DNA of 64,000 bases from Pseudomonas sp. AL03. Lineage in GTDB: Bacteria > Pseudomonadota > Gammaproteobacteria > Pseudomonadales > Pseudomonadaceae. Below are positions 48,075 to 58,400 of the stretch, piece after piece. Under the pieces are notes generated by a model. The model was not told where the DNA came from. It searched no databases and saw nothing but the letters and a program-made list of their open reading frames with translations. The DNA is taken from the NCBI RefSeq assembly GCF_029960815.1, contig NZ_JASBRE010000020.1, forward strand, positions 1-64,000, in the 5' to 3' direction. Within the stretch, counting starts at the first letter, position 1. Each line of letters begins with the position of its first letter. A program made the translations under genes and the position numbers.

Positions 48075-48512
48075 ATGCAAGTGAAAGCCCTGATCGCCGC
48101 GTTACTGTTCGGCCTGCTGCCCGGTGCCAGCCAGGCGACCAATCTGATGTACATGCCTTTCGAGACAGTCCTGTCCAATGCGATCCGCGCCGGGCGGCTC
48201 GATGGCAGCGTGAGGTTCTACCTGGCCGGCAACGGACCGACGGAGTACCTTCAAGTGTTGCGCACGAATGTCGTCAGCGATTGGCCCACCAATGCCTCCA
48301 ACAAGAGCGATTTCGATGCCTGTGAGTGGGCAGTGCAATCGACGTTGATCGAGTTGCAAGCAGAGGCAAAGCGGATCGGGGCGAATGCGGTGACCAACAT
48401 CGTGAGTTATTACGATCAGCATGTGCGCAAAGACCTGAACACCTATGAATGCCGCGCCGGAGTGTTTGTGGCGCGAGTAGCGTTGCGCGGGGATTTGGTA
48501 CGGGTGCAGTGA
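48075..48512 (+). CDS. Secreted small protein of the family misnamed excinuclease ATPase subunit
   Basis: A 145-residue exported protein with a signal peptide (MQVKALIAALLFGLLPGASQ). Its conserved segments are LDGSVRFYLAGNG, ACEWAVQSTLIELQAEAKRIGANAVTNIVSYY and TYECRAGVFVARVALRG. Homologues in Pseudomonas are often labelled excinuclease ATPase subunit, which does not fit a small periplasmic protein; the function is unknown. ATG 48075 has AAGGAG six bases upstream, whereas the earlier in-frame ATG 48069 touches it. A decayed fragment of a relative lies at 44205-44276. Confidence 0.78.
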   Translation: MQVKALIAALLFGLLPGASQATNLMYMPFETVLSNAIRAGRLDGSVRFYLAGNGPTEYLQVLRTNVVSDWPTNASNKSDFDACEWAVQSTLIELQAEAKRIGANAVTNIVSYYDQHVRKDLNTYECRAGVFVARVALRGDLVRVQ

Positions 48513-48554
48513 ACGGGACCACCCCCGCGATTTACGCAGGGGTCGCCCAGTCAT

Positions 48555-48998
48555 TTACTGAGCCTGAATCAACTTGCTTTCAGTGACGCCAGCGCGGCCT
48601 GTCTTGTCGTCGACGACTTGCAGGTTGTTGCGCGCCTTGATGAAGCCCACTTTCACCTCCTGCCAGACAAAGTAGTTCTTGCCGGCTTCTGCGGTGAGTT
48701 TCAGTTCAGAATCGTTTTCCGCCGAGGACACCAGGGTCTGTTGACCGGCTGGGACGGATAACATCAGGTAAGACTTGGCGACGGTCTGCCCTACCGGTTT
48801 GCCATTAAGTGCCACCGGTATTTTCACGCCTGCACCCATGCTCTCGTTGCGATAAACGTAGATATTGGCTTTGTCCGGGGTGACCTGGAAGGTCTTGGCC
48901 TGAGCGTCCTGGCTTTCATCCGCCATTTTTACCGAAGCACAACCACCGGTCAGAGCGGTCAATGCCAGCAACGCGGTGAAGGTTAACTGCTTGAACAT
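48555..48998 (-). CDS. DUF2846-like lipoprotein
   Basis: A 147-residue lipoprotein: signal peptide MFKQLTFTALLALTALTGG, lipobox LTGGC with Cys near 20, then a beta-rich domain (ANIYVYRNESMGAGVKIPVAL, GKNYFVWQEVKVGF). This layout resembles DUF2846 lipoproteins. Function unknown. It converges with the secreted-protein gene. ATG 48998 is chosen because it begins the signal peptide; upstream codons are polar. Confidence 0.75.
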   Translation of the reverse strand: MFKQLTFTALLALTALTGGCASVKMADESQDAQAKTFQVTPDKANIYVYRNESMGAGVKIPVALNGKPVGQTVAKSYLMLSVPAGQQTLVSSAENDSELKLTAEAGKNYFVWQEVKVGFIKARNNLQVVDDKTGRAGVTESKLIQAQ

Positions 48999-49049
48999 CC
49001 TGTTTCTCCATTGTTTTGATGAGTCCAACGACGGTTATCGGCCGTCCCC

Positions 49050-49112
49050 AACAAAACCTTGAAGCTCAATGGGGTCGTAACCGTCCCACTGATCTTCCTG
49101 CGCTGGTCATAA
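49050..49112 (+). pseudogene. Short decayed relic of a ketosynthase 3' end
   Basis: The last eight codons here, LIFLRWS plus stop, differ from the ketosynthase end LIFRRWS at few bases (20 of 24 match), and the preceding codons keep AAC, GGG and the Gly-Val pair in register with one extra codon. It would be a third, older copy of the tail found at 44183 and 47909. The match is short and could be overread. Confidence 0.4.
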
Positions 49113-49153
49113 ATCGAGTCATTCAACGATTTCAGTAACGCTAGAACGACAAA

Positions 49154-49171
49154 GGGCGCCTTTCGGCGCCC
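49154..49171 (-). terminator. GC-rich hairpin, likely terminator
   Basis: GGGCGCC-TTTC-GGCGCCC, a perfect seven-base-pair stem. On the minus strand it is followed by TTTG, a weak T-run. It lies downstream of the frameshifted antitoxin gene. The 150 bases between the hairpin and that gene hold an AT-rich patch but no gene that I can see. Confidence 0.5.
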
Positions 49172-49322
49172 CTTCACAAACAGGTCGGCTTGTCATCGCC
49201 CTGTACCGGTCTGGCTCTGCGATGGCTGGTTGCCCAGGATCCTCAGAGTCTCGCAAAGCCCCTTTCGGGAACGCAGGCAGTATTGCTCAAGACCATACCT
49301 TTATTTTTTCTTTTAATTTGGC

Positions 49323-49611
49323 TCAGGTACTGGCGTGTAACTTCAAGCCTAAAGCTTTCACGACTTTAAGGATGGTACCGAACTCTGGATTCCCTTCACC
49401 TGACAGGGCACGGTAAAGACTTTCCCGAGAAAAGCCCCGCGTCCCGCGCGACCTGAGTCATGCCGCGAGCACGTGCAATGGTCCCGAGAGCCTTGGCGAT
49501 GAATGCTGGATCATCTCCCGCTTCTTCCATACAAGCGTCAAGATAATTGGCCATGTCCTCCTCGGTCTTGAGGTACTCGGCAGAGTCCCAGCGAGTGAAT
49601 TGTTCGGTCAT
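49323..49611 (-). pseudogene. Frameshifted HI1420-family addiction-module antidote gene
   Basis: The start MTEQFTRWDSAEYLKTEEDM through ARGMTQVARDAGL is a typical antidote protein of the HI1420 family. The frame then slips at an A run (49430-49433, read as TTTT in the gene) and reads 12 unrelated residues to a stop at 49396. One base fewer in that run restores SRESLYRALSGEGNPEFGTI and on to KLHAST with a stop at 49323. The loss removes the second half of the DNA-binding domain. A partner toxin would be expected just upstream, but that place is taken by a REP-type repeat. A sequencing error in the run is the simplest alternative. Confidence 0.78.
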
Positions 49612-49635
49612 GGGTTTTGCTCCTGCCAGGAATTT

Positions 49636-49749
49636 TGATCGTTCCCACGCTCTGCGTTGGAATGCAGCCCGGGACGCTCTGCGCCCCCTCCAGAGCCGAA
49701 CGCGGAGCGTCCGTTGAGGCATTCCCACGCGGGAGCGTGGGAACGATCA
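49636..49749. repeat. REP-type palindromic element (family A), copy at 49636
   Basis: A 114-base copy with TGATCGTTCCCACG ends in inverted orientation and a GGGACGC-type centre. The left hairpin has a mismatch (GCGTTGG for GCGTGGG). It occupies the space between the DUF6124-type gene and the antidote pseudogene, where a toxin gene would be expected. Confidence 0.85.
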
Positions 49750-49759
49750 GTTACGTCGC

Positions 49760-50026
49760 TCAGCGTGGATCGAGGTTATCCAGCACGCGGTTTACTGCGA
49801 GTTCTCCCAGCATGATCGACTGTTGAATCCCCAGCAGTGTGTTGCTTTGCGATCCTTCCAGATACCTCGCGAAATCGCTCGCCATGACATTCGCTGATGC
49901 CAGCGATTCACAGGCGTATTCCAGTAGGGTGTGGTTGTCGATATTGGGGGCGATGAGGAAGATTTTGCTTGGTTGGCGTGGAGCATCCGGATCGATGTCC
50001 GGTAGGTTTGTTGTTGTATTCGTCAT
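49760..50026 (-). CDS. DUF6124/DUF3077-like small protein
   Basis: An 88-residue protein (DNHTLLEYACESLASANVMA, GSQSNTLLGIQQSIMLGELAVNRVLD). Small proteins with this pattern are common and multi-copy in Pseudomonas, and their function is unknown. No signal peptide or membrane helix is seen; the C-terminal half looks helical. The Shine-Dalgarno AGGT is nine bases before ATG 50026 and lies inside a sequence that can pair with the upstream leader, so translation is probably controlled by RNA structure. Confidence 0.72.
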   Translation of the reverse strand: MTNTTTNLPDIDPDAPRQPSKIFLIAPNIDNHTLLEYACESLASANVMASDFARYLEGSQSNTLLGIQQSIMLGELAVNRVLDNLDPR

Positions 50027-50030
50027 GTTT

Positions 50031-50246
50031 CGGCTACCTACAAAGTGGAGCCACCGAGTCGCTACTAATCAAAAGGGTGGCAGCCGTACGCAGGTTAGTA
50101 GACCGGGAAACACGAACCGGCGCGCCCGAGAGCGCCCTACGCACAGCTACCATCAAAGTGCAGGCATGAAATTACCTGACTGTCCGGCATGCAAATGCGC
50201 ATCGTGTAAACACGGGCTACTAAACCCGATCACTGGAAATCAGTGA
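50031..50246 (-). promoter_or_regulatory. Structured leader RNA of the DUF6124-type gene, riboswitch-like
   Basis: Read on the minus strand this 216-base region contains a TCACTG/CAGTGA hairpin (50246-50230) and a CGGG/CCCG hairpin whose loop is TTTAGTAG (50228-50213). It also has a 16-base-pair stem between GGTAGCTGTGCGTAGG (50151-50136) and CCTGCGTACGGCTGCC (50094-50079). The four non-Watson-Crick positions in this stem are all G-U pairs, which points to RNA made from this strand. Its 3' strand CGGCTGCC can instead pair over eight bases with GGTAGCCG (50038-50031), which holds the ribosome binding site. CTACTAA (50101-50095) can pair with TTAGTAG at 50068-50062 or in the hairpin loop. Confidence 0.65.
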
Positions 50247-50388
50247 CGCGAATCAAGTTACCGATGGCCCCCAAAGCGCACAAGCCGGCGGATTCTGGAG
50301 TAGTTGTAGGCAATGCCGCAAGGCGCTGTAGCCTGTTCAAGGTAGTTCGGAAATGTCCTACGCCCTTCAGCGAATGACTGCAAAGCAG

Positions 50389-51291
50389 TCACGCCTTCAA
50401 CGGCTCAACCTTACTCGTCAACAACTCCACAAACGCCTTGGCCATCGGCGACTTCTGATCCTTGCGCTGCACCAGCCACACGGCCGACACCGCCTCAGGA
50501 TCGAGCAGAGGCCGATAGACCACCCCTTCGATGCGCATCCGCTGATAGGACGCTGGCAGTACCGAAACACCCAACCCGGCCGCCACCAGACCAATGATCG
50601 TCATTGCCTCGCCCGCCTCCTGAGCGAAGTGCGGACTAAAGCCGGCATCCCGGGCCAGGCTGAGTAATTGTGCGTACAGACCACTGCCATAGCTGCGTGG
50701 GAAAAATACAAAGGGCTCGAGGGCCAGGGCTGACAGAAACAGGCCCTCTTCGCTGTCGTTCACCAATGGATGCTTGGAGCTGAGCACCGCCACCAGTGGT
50801 TCGCGCATCAGCTCCACCACGCTGAGCGAGTCCGGCAACCCAAGCGGCCGCATGATCCCGACTTCTATCGACTCATCCACCAGCGCCTCCGCCACCTGGG
50901 TGCTGCTCATCTCCCGCAGGTTGAGGTGCACTGCGGGGAAACGCTGGCGAAACGAAAAAATCGCCTGAGGGATCGTTGAGTTGAACGGAGCCGACGAGGT
51001 GAAGCCAATCTTCAATTCGCCCAACTCACCCAACTGCGCCCGCCGTGCCACGTCTGCCGCTTTATCAACCTGCGCCAGCACCAGCCGCGCCTCTTCCAGA
51101 AACAGCCGGCCAGCTTCACTGAGCTCGACCCGACGATTGGTCCGCTCGAACAACCGCGCACCCACCTCTTGCTCCAGCGCCTGAATCTGCTGGCTCAGCG
51201 GCGGTTGCGAGATGCCCAGCACTTGGGCGGCGCGGCCGAAGTGCAGCTCTTCGGCGACAGCAATGAAGTAGCGCAGGTGACGCAATTCCAT
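50389..51291 (-). CDS. LysR-family regulator divergent from the MFS gene
   Basis: A 300-residue LysR protein. The DNA-binding domain is at 1-60 (MELRHLRYFIAVAEELHFGR, then GISQPPLSQQIQALEQEVG), typical of the BenM/CatM-like branch. The ligand domain follows (LKIGFTSSAPFNSTIPQAIF). It is divergent from a major-facilitator transporter gene and very likely controls it. From memory the same pair follows the orphan ParA gene in P. aeruginosa, so the conserved order resumes here after the 24-kb accessory stretch. Its stop codon lies within a seven-base-pair hairpin (50375-50391). Confidence 0.9.
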   Translation of the reverse strand: MELRHLRYFIAVAEELHFGRAAQVLGISQPPLSQQIQALEQEVGARLFERTNRRVELSEAGRLFLEEARLVLAQVDKAADVARRAQLGELGELKIGFTSSAPFNSTIPQAIFSFRQRFPAVHLNLREMSSTQVAEALVDESIEVGIMRPLGLPDSLSVVELMREPLVAVLSSKHPLVNDSEEGLFLSALALEPFVFFPRSYGSGLYAQLLSLARDAGFSPHFAQEAGEAMTIIGLVAAGLGVSVLPASYQRMRIEGVVYRPLLDPEAVSAVWLVQRKDQKSPMAKAFVELLTSKVEPLKA

Positions 51292-51302
51292 GAAAACTCC
51301 AT

Positions 51303-51369
51303 TAGGTCGCTAAACCTATCAAACAGGTCGAACAATATATTGGATTGAATCATTAGGCAGCTATATGCT
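51303..51369. promoter_or_regulatory. LysR/MFS divergent control region
   Basis: TAGGT (51303-51307) and ACCTA (51314-51318) form a spaced dyad 12 bases upstream of the LysR start, a candidate autoregulatory site. TTGGAT (51340-51345) and TATGCT (51364-51369), 18 bases apart, could be the promoter of the transporter gene, 41 bases before its GTG start. Confidence 0.4.
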
Positions 51370-51409
51370 TTTTTCATTGCCTGACCGGCTGCGTCCTCCG
51401 AGGTCCGAA

Positions 51410-52684
51410 GTGAAAACTGCTGTCGCTCCACTTGCCCATGAAGTTCCGCCCGCAGCGCTTGACGATGTAGTCGCCGAATTAAAGGAGATCTACATCGAAA
51501 AAGGCACGCCGATGTTCATGCGCACGGTGCTGGCGTTGTTCTCCGGCGGCTTCGCGACCTTCGCTCTGCTTTATTGCGTGCAACCGATGATGCCGCTGTT
51601 GTCCCATGAATATTCCATCAACGCGGCGCAGAGCAGCCTGATCCTCTCGGTGGCCACCGGCATGCTCGCCATCGGTCTGCTGATCACTGGCCCGATTTCC
51701 GATCGCGTCGGACGTAAGCCAGTGATGGTGACCGCGTTGTTCGCAGCGGCCTTGTGCACCATGGCCAGCGCGATGATGCCGAGTTGGGAAGGCGTATTGA
51801 TCATGCGCGCGTTGATCGGGTTGTCGTTGAGCGGCCTGGCAGCGGTGGCCATGACCTATCTGAGCGAAGAGATTCATCCACAGCACATCGGCCTGGCCAT
51901 GGGGCTGTACATCGGTGGTAACGCGATTGGCGGGATGAGCGGACGCCTGATCACCGGTGTATTGATCGACTTTGTCAGCTGGCACACGGCGATGCTGGTG
52001 ATTGGCGGTCTGGCGCTAATCGCGGCGACGGTGTTCTGGAAGATCCTTCCCGAGTCGCGCAACTTCCGCGCCCGTTCATTGCACCCGCGCAGCTTGATTG
52101 ACGGCTTCACCCTGCACTTTCGCGACGCCGGTCTACCGCTGCTGTTTCTCGAAGCCTTTGTGCTGATGGGCGCGTTCGTCACGCTGTTCAACTACATCGG
52201 CTATCGCTTGCTGGCCGAGCCGTACCACATGGATCAGGCCTTCGTCGGGCTGCTCTCGGTGGTGTACCTGTCGGGTATCTACAGCTCAGCGAAAATCGGC
52301 GCCCTGGCCGACCAACTCGGCCGTCGCAAAGTGCTGTGGGCGACCATCGTGCTGATGATCGCCGGCCTCGCCCTGACCATGTTCACGCCGCTGCCGGTGG
52401 TGATCATTGGCATGTTGATCTTTACCTTCGGCTTCTTCGGCGCGCACTCCGTAGCCAGCAGCTGGATCGGCCGTCGTGCGATCAAGGCCAAGGGGCAGGC
52501 GTCGTCGCTTTATCTGTTCAGCTACTACGCCGGGTCGAGTATTGCCGGCACTGCCGGGGGGGTGTTCTGGCACCTCGGCGGGTGGAACGGGATCGGACTG
52601 TTCATTGGCGGGTTGCTGGTGATTGCGCTGTTGGTGGCGTTGAAACTGGCGAAGTTGCCGCCGTTGACCGGCGTGAAAACCTGA
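51410..52684 (+). CDS. MFS transporter
   Basis: A 424-residue major facilitator with 12 membrane helices after a polar N-terminal segment of about 35 residues. Motif A is visible as GPISDRVGRKPVMV in the loop between helices 2 and 3 and as GALADQLGRRKVLWA in the second half. The pattern resembles YnfM-like inner-membrane exporters. I start it at GTG 51410, which has GAGG six bases upstream; ATG 51365 lies over the predicted -10. The substrate is unknown and control by the divergent LysR protein is likely. Confidence 0.87.
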   Translation: MKTAVAPLAHEVPPAALDDVVAELKEIYIEKGTPMFMRTVLALFSGGFATFALLYCVQPMMPLLSHEYSINAAQSSLILSVATGMLAIGLLITGPISDRVGRKPVMVTALFAAALCTMASAMMPSWEGVLIMRALIGLSLSGLAAVAMTYLSEEIHPQHIGLAMGLYIGGNAIGGMSGRLITGVLIDFVSWHTAMLVIGGLALIAATVFWKILPESRNFRARSLHPRSLIDGFTLHFRDAGLPLLFLEAFVLMGAFVTLFNYIGYRLLAEPYHMDQAFVGLLSVVYLSGIYSSAKIGALADQLGRRKVLWATIVLMIAGLALTMFTPLPVVIIGMLIFTFGFFGAHSVASSWIGRRAIKAKGQASSLYLFSYYAGSSIAGTAGGVFWHLGGWNGIGLFIGGLLVIALLVALKLAKLPPLTGVKT

Positions 52685-52690
52685 AAACAA

Positions 52691-52716
52691 AAACGCCCGG
52701 CAAAAGCCGGGCGTTT
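52691..52716. terminator. Bidirectional intrinsic terminator between MFS and hemE
   Basis: AAACGCCCGGC-AAAA-GCCGGGCGTTT is a perfect 11-base-pair stem with A and T runs on both sides, serving the two convergent genes. Confidence 0.88.
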
Positions 52717-52733
52717 TCGTTATTGGGCCACGA

Positions 52734-53801
52734 TCACTCGTGATACTGCGCCGACAGTTCATGCACCGCGCGCAGGAAGGCGCCAGCGTGTTCCGGATCG
52801 ACTTCAGGCGTGATGCCATGGCCGAGGTTGAACACGTGACCGCTGCCTTTGCCGTAGCTGGCGAGGATCCGGCCGACTTCGGTGCGAATGGCTTCTGGTT
52901 TCGCGTAGAGCACGGTGGGGTCCATGTTGCCTTGCAGGGCGACTTTGTTGCCGACGCGCTGGCGGGCTTCGCCAATGTCGCAAGTCCAGTCCAGGCCTAA
53001 CGCATCAGCGCCAGCGTCGGCGATGCTTTCCAGCCACAGGCCGCCGTTCTTGGTGAACAGGATGACCGGTACCTTGCGGCCTTCGTGTTCACGGATCAGG
53101 CCGCTGACGATCTTGCGCATGTAGGCCAGGGAGAATTCCTGATACGCCGCAGACGAGAGGTTGCCGCCCCAGGTGTCGAAGATCTGCACCGCTTGCGCGC
53201 CAGCCATGATCTGGCCGTTGAGGTAGCTGGTGACCGACTGCGCGAGTTTGTCCAGCAGCAGGTGCATGGCTTGCGGGTTGTCGTAGAGCATGGCCTTGGT
53301 CTTGCGGAAGTCTTTCGACGAACCGCCTTCGACCATGTAAGTGGCCAGGGTCCATGGGCTGCCGGAGAAGCCGATCAGCGGCACGCGACCGTTCAGTTCG
53401 CGGCGGATGGTGCTGACCGCGTCCATGACGTAGCCGAGGTCTTTGTGCGGATCAGGGATTGGCAGGGCTTCGACGTCGGCCAGGGTGCTGACGACTTTCT
53501 TGAAGCGCGGACCTTCACCGGTTTCGAAGTACAGGCCTTGGCCCATAGCGTCCGGGATGGTCAGGATGTCGGAGAAAAGGATCGCCGCGTCCAGTTGTGG
53601 ATAGCGGTCGAGCGGTTGCATCGTGACTTCGCAAGCGAACTCCGGGTTCATGCACAGGCTCATGAAGTCACCGGCCTTGGCACGGCTGGCGCGGTATTCA
53701 GGCAGGTAGCGGCCAGCCTGACGCATCATCCAGACAGGCGTGACGTCTACGGGTTGCTTGAGCAGGGCGCGAAGGAAACGGTCGTTCTTCAGGGCAGTCA
53801 T
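52734..53801 (-). CDS. hemE: Uroporphyrinogen decarboxylase
   Basis: A 355-residue cytoplasmic enzyme that decarboxylates the four acetate groups of uroporphyrinogen III to give coproporphyrinogen III in heme synthesis. Signatures are [17 protein letters not shown] (the invariant Arg residues, 22-38), [17 protein letters not shown] with the catalytic Asp, and [17 protein letters not shown]. Length is normal. The N-terminus [22 protein letters not shown] fits the family. Confidence 0.97.
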   Translation of the reverse strand: MTALKNDRFLRALLKQPVDVTPVWMMRQAGRYLPEYRASRAKAGDFMSLCMNPEFACEVTMQPLDRYPQLDAAILFSDILTIPDAMGQGLYFETGEGPRFKKVVSTLADVEALPIPDPHKDLGYVMDAVSTIRRELNGRVPLIGFSGSPWTLATYMVEGGSSKDFRKTKAMLYDNPQAMHLLLDKLAQSVTSYLNGQIMAGAQAVQIFDTWGGNLSSAAYQEFSLAYMRKIVSGLIREHEGRKVPVILFTKNGGLWLESIADAGADALGLDWTCDIGEARQRVGNKVALQGNMDPTVLYAKPEAIRTEVGRILASYGKGSGHVFNLGHGITPEVDPEHAGAFLRAVHELSAQYHE

Positions 53802-53848
53802 GTCGGCATCCGGTAAAAAAGTGCGGGCATTTTCTCAGAGCGCGACGC

Positions 53849-53876
53849 AAAAGGCACGGCAAGAGCCGTGCCTTTT
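53849..53876 (-). terminator. Intrinsic terminator after gltD
   Basis: AAAAGGCACGGC-AAGA-GCCGTGCCTTTT is a perfect 12-base-pair stem with a four-base loop and terminal T-run. It lies between gltD and hemE, both on the minus strand, after the REP-type repeat, and so ends the gltBD transcript. Confidence 0.85.
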
Positions 53877-53913
53877 GTCTATCGGGTCAATTTGTCGCGG
53901 GTTCGCCCCCGAA

Positions 53914-54023
53914 AGATCGTTCCCACGCTCCGCGTGGTAACGCCTCCAGTGACGCTCCGCGTCACGCCTTTGGGACGCGGAGCGTCCCGGGCTGCATTCC
54001 CACGCAGAGCGTGGGAACGATCA
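53914..54023. repeat. REP-type palindromic element (family A), copy at 53914
   Basis: A 110-base copy between gltD and its terminator, hence inside the 3' part of the gltBD transcript. The left hairpin reads CGTGGTAAC where the others have CGTGGGAAT, so one arm is slightly damaged. Confidence 0.85.
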
Positions 54024-54039
54024 GCGGGGCCGGCGTCAA

Positions 54040-55491
<1,452 letters not shown>

Positions 55492-58400
55492 TCACTGCGG
55501 GTTGGCACGGGTGCTGGAAAGCAACGATTTCAGGTTGGCAGCCTTGGGCTTGACCAGCCAGAAACGACGCAGATAGTCGTCGAGGTTTTCAGCGAGGTTA
55601 CGGCCCCACTCGCTGTCGGTTTCCGCGACGTATTCGTTCAGCACGCGTTGCAGGTGGCTGCGATAGGCTTCCATCGTCTCACCGCTGATCCGCTGGATTT
55701 CCACCAGTTCGTGGTTGACCCGGTCAACGAAAGTGTTGTCCTGGTCGAGCACGTAGGCGAAACCGCCGGTCATGCCTGAGCCGAAGTTGTAACCGGTCTT
55801 GCCCAATACGCAGACGAAACCACCGGTCATGTACTCGCAGCAGTGATCGCCAGTGCCTTCCACCACGGTGTGAGCACCGGAGTTACGCACCGCGAAACGC
55901 TCGCCCGCGGTCCCGGCGGCGAACAGCTTGCCGCCGGTGGCGCCGTACAGGCAGGTGTTGCCGATGATGGCACTGTCCTGAGTTTTGTAGACGCTGCCCT
56001 TCGGCGGAACGATGACCAGCTTGCCGCCGGTCATGCCCTTGCCGACGTAGTCGTTGGCGTCGCCTTCCAGGTACATGTTCAGGCCACCGGCGTTCCACAC
56101 ACCGAAGCTCTGACCGGCCGTCCCGTTGAAGCGGAAGGTGATCGGCGCATTCGCCATGCCTTGGTTGCCGTGTTTGCGAGCGATTTCACCAGAGATCCGC
56201 GCGCCGATCGAACGGTCGCAGTTGCAGATATCCAGGGCGAAATCAGCGCCGCTCATGTCGTTGATGGCCGAGGTGGCCATATCGACCATTTTCTCGGCCA
56301 GCAGGCCTTTGTCGAACGGCGGGTTGCGCTCAACCTGGCAGAACTGAGGTTTGTCTGCCGGGATGTGATCGCTGCCGAGCAACGGCGTCAGGTCCAGGTG
56401 TTGCTGCTTGGCAGTCTGGCCTTCGAGGATGTCCAGCAGATCGGTACGACCGATCAGCTCTTCGAGGGAGCGCACGCCCAGCTTGGCCAGCCACTCACGG
56501 GTTTCTTCGGCGACGTAGGTGAAGAAATTCACCACCATGTCGACGGTCCCGATGTAGTGATCCTTACGCAGCTTTTCGTTCTGAGTCGCGACGCCGGTGG
56601 CGCAGTTGTTCAGGTGGCAGATGCGCAGGTATTTGCAGCCCAGCGCGATCATGGGCGCGGTGCCGAAGCCGAAGCTTTCAGCGCCGAGGATCGCTGCCTT
56701 GATCACGTCGAGACCGGTTTTCAGGCCGCCGTCGGTCTGCACCCGGACTTTGCCGCGCAGATCGTTGCCGCGCAGGGTCTGGTGGGTTTCGGCCAGGCCG
56801 AGTTCCCACGGAGCGCCCGCGTATTTGATCGACGTCAACGGCGATGCGCCGGTGCCGCCGTCGTAACCGGAGATGGTGATCAAGTCCGCGTAGGCCTTGG
56901 CCACACCGGCGGCGATGGTGCCGACGCCCGCCTCTGCAACCAGCTTCACCGAGACCAGCGCCTTCGGATTGACTTGTTTCAGGTCGAAAATCAGCTGCGA
57001 CAAGTCTTCGATCGAGTAGATGTCGTGGTGCGGCGGCGGCGAAATCAGGGTCACGCCCGGTACTGCGTAACGCAGCTTGGCGATCAGACCGTTGACCTTG
57101 CCGCCTGGCAGTTGACCACCTTCGCCGGGCTTGGCGCCTTGGGCGACTTTGATCTGCAGCACTTCAGCGTTGACCAGGTATTCCGGGGTTACACCGAAAC
57201 GGCCTGTCGCCACTTGCTTGATTTTCGAGCTTTTGATAGTGCCGTAACGCGCCGGGTCTTCACCGCCTTCGCCGGAGTTGGAACGCGCACCGAGGCGGTT
57301 CATGGCTTCGGCGAGGGCTTCGTGAGCTTCAGGCGACAGAGCACCGAGGGAGATGCCCGCGGAGTCGAAGCGCTTGAGCACCGATTCCAGCGGTTCGATC
57401 TCGCTGATGTCCAGCGGCGTGTCCAGGGTTTTGACCTTGAACAGGTCGCGGATCATCGACACCGGACGGTTGTCGACCAGCGCCGTGTATTCCTTGAACT
57501 TGCTGTAGTCGCCCTGCTGCACAGCGGCTTGCAGGGTGTTGACCACGTCCGGGTTGTACGCGTGATATTCGCCACCGTGGACGAACTTCAGCAAACCGCC
57601 CTGCTGGATCGGCTTGCGCGGGCTCCAGGCTTCGGCAGCCAGGGCTTTCTGCTCGGCTTCGATGTCGACGAAACGCGCACCTTTGATGCGGCTCGGTACG
57701 CCACGGAAGCTCAGCTCGCAGACTTCTTCAGACAGGCCGATGGCTTCGAACAGCTGCGCACCGCGGTACGACGTAATGGTCGAGATGCCCATCTTCGACA
57801 GGATCTTCAGCAGGCCTTTGGTGATGCCTTTGCGGTAGTTCTTGAACACCTCGTAGAGGTCGCCCAGTACTTCACCGGTACGGATCAGGTCGCCCAGCAC
57901 TTCGTAGGCCAGGAACGGATAGACCGCCGAGGCGCCGAAACCGATCAACACCGCGAAGTGGTGCGGGTCGCGAGCCGTCGCGGTTTCCACGAGGATGTTG
58001 GAGTCGCAACGCAGGCCTTTTTCGGTCAGGCGGTGGTGCACCGCGCCGGTGGCCAGGGACGCGTGGATCGGCAACTTGCCCGGGGCAATGTGACGGTCAC
58101 TCAGCACGACCTGGGTACGACCGGAGCGCACAGCCTCTTCAGCCTGATCGGCGACGTTGCGGATCGCCGCTTCGAGGCCGACGCTTTCGTCGTAGTTGAG
58201 GTCGATGATCGCGCGCTCGAAGCCCGGACGATCGAGGTTCATCAGCGAGCGCCACTTGGCCGGGGAAATGACCGGCGAGCTGAGGATCACGCGTGAGGCG
58301 TGTTCCGGCGACTCCTGGAAGATGTTGCGCTCGGCACCGAGGCAGATCTCCAGCGACATGACGATGGCTTCACGCAGCGGGTCGATCGGCGGGTTGGTGA

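Noticed and set aside
44184-50388. Integrase or transposase for the accessory cassette
   Set aside because: None of the frames in this zone resembles a recombinase; the direct repeats suggest homologous recombination instead.
50375-50391. TGACTGC/GCAGTCA hairpin as the LysR terminator
   Set aside because: The stem includes the stop codon and has no T-run after it, so it is not a normal intrinsic terminator.
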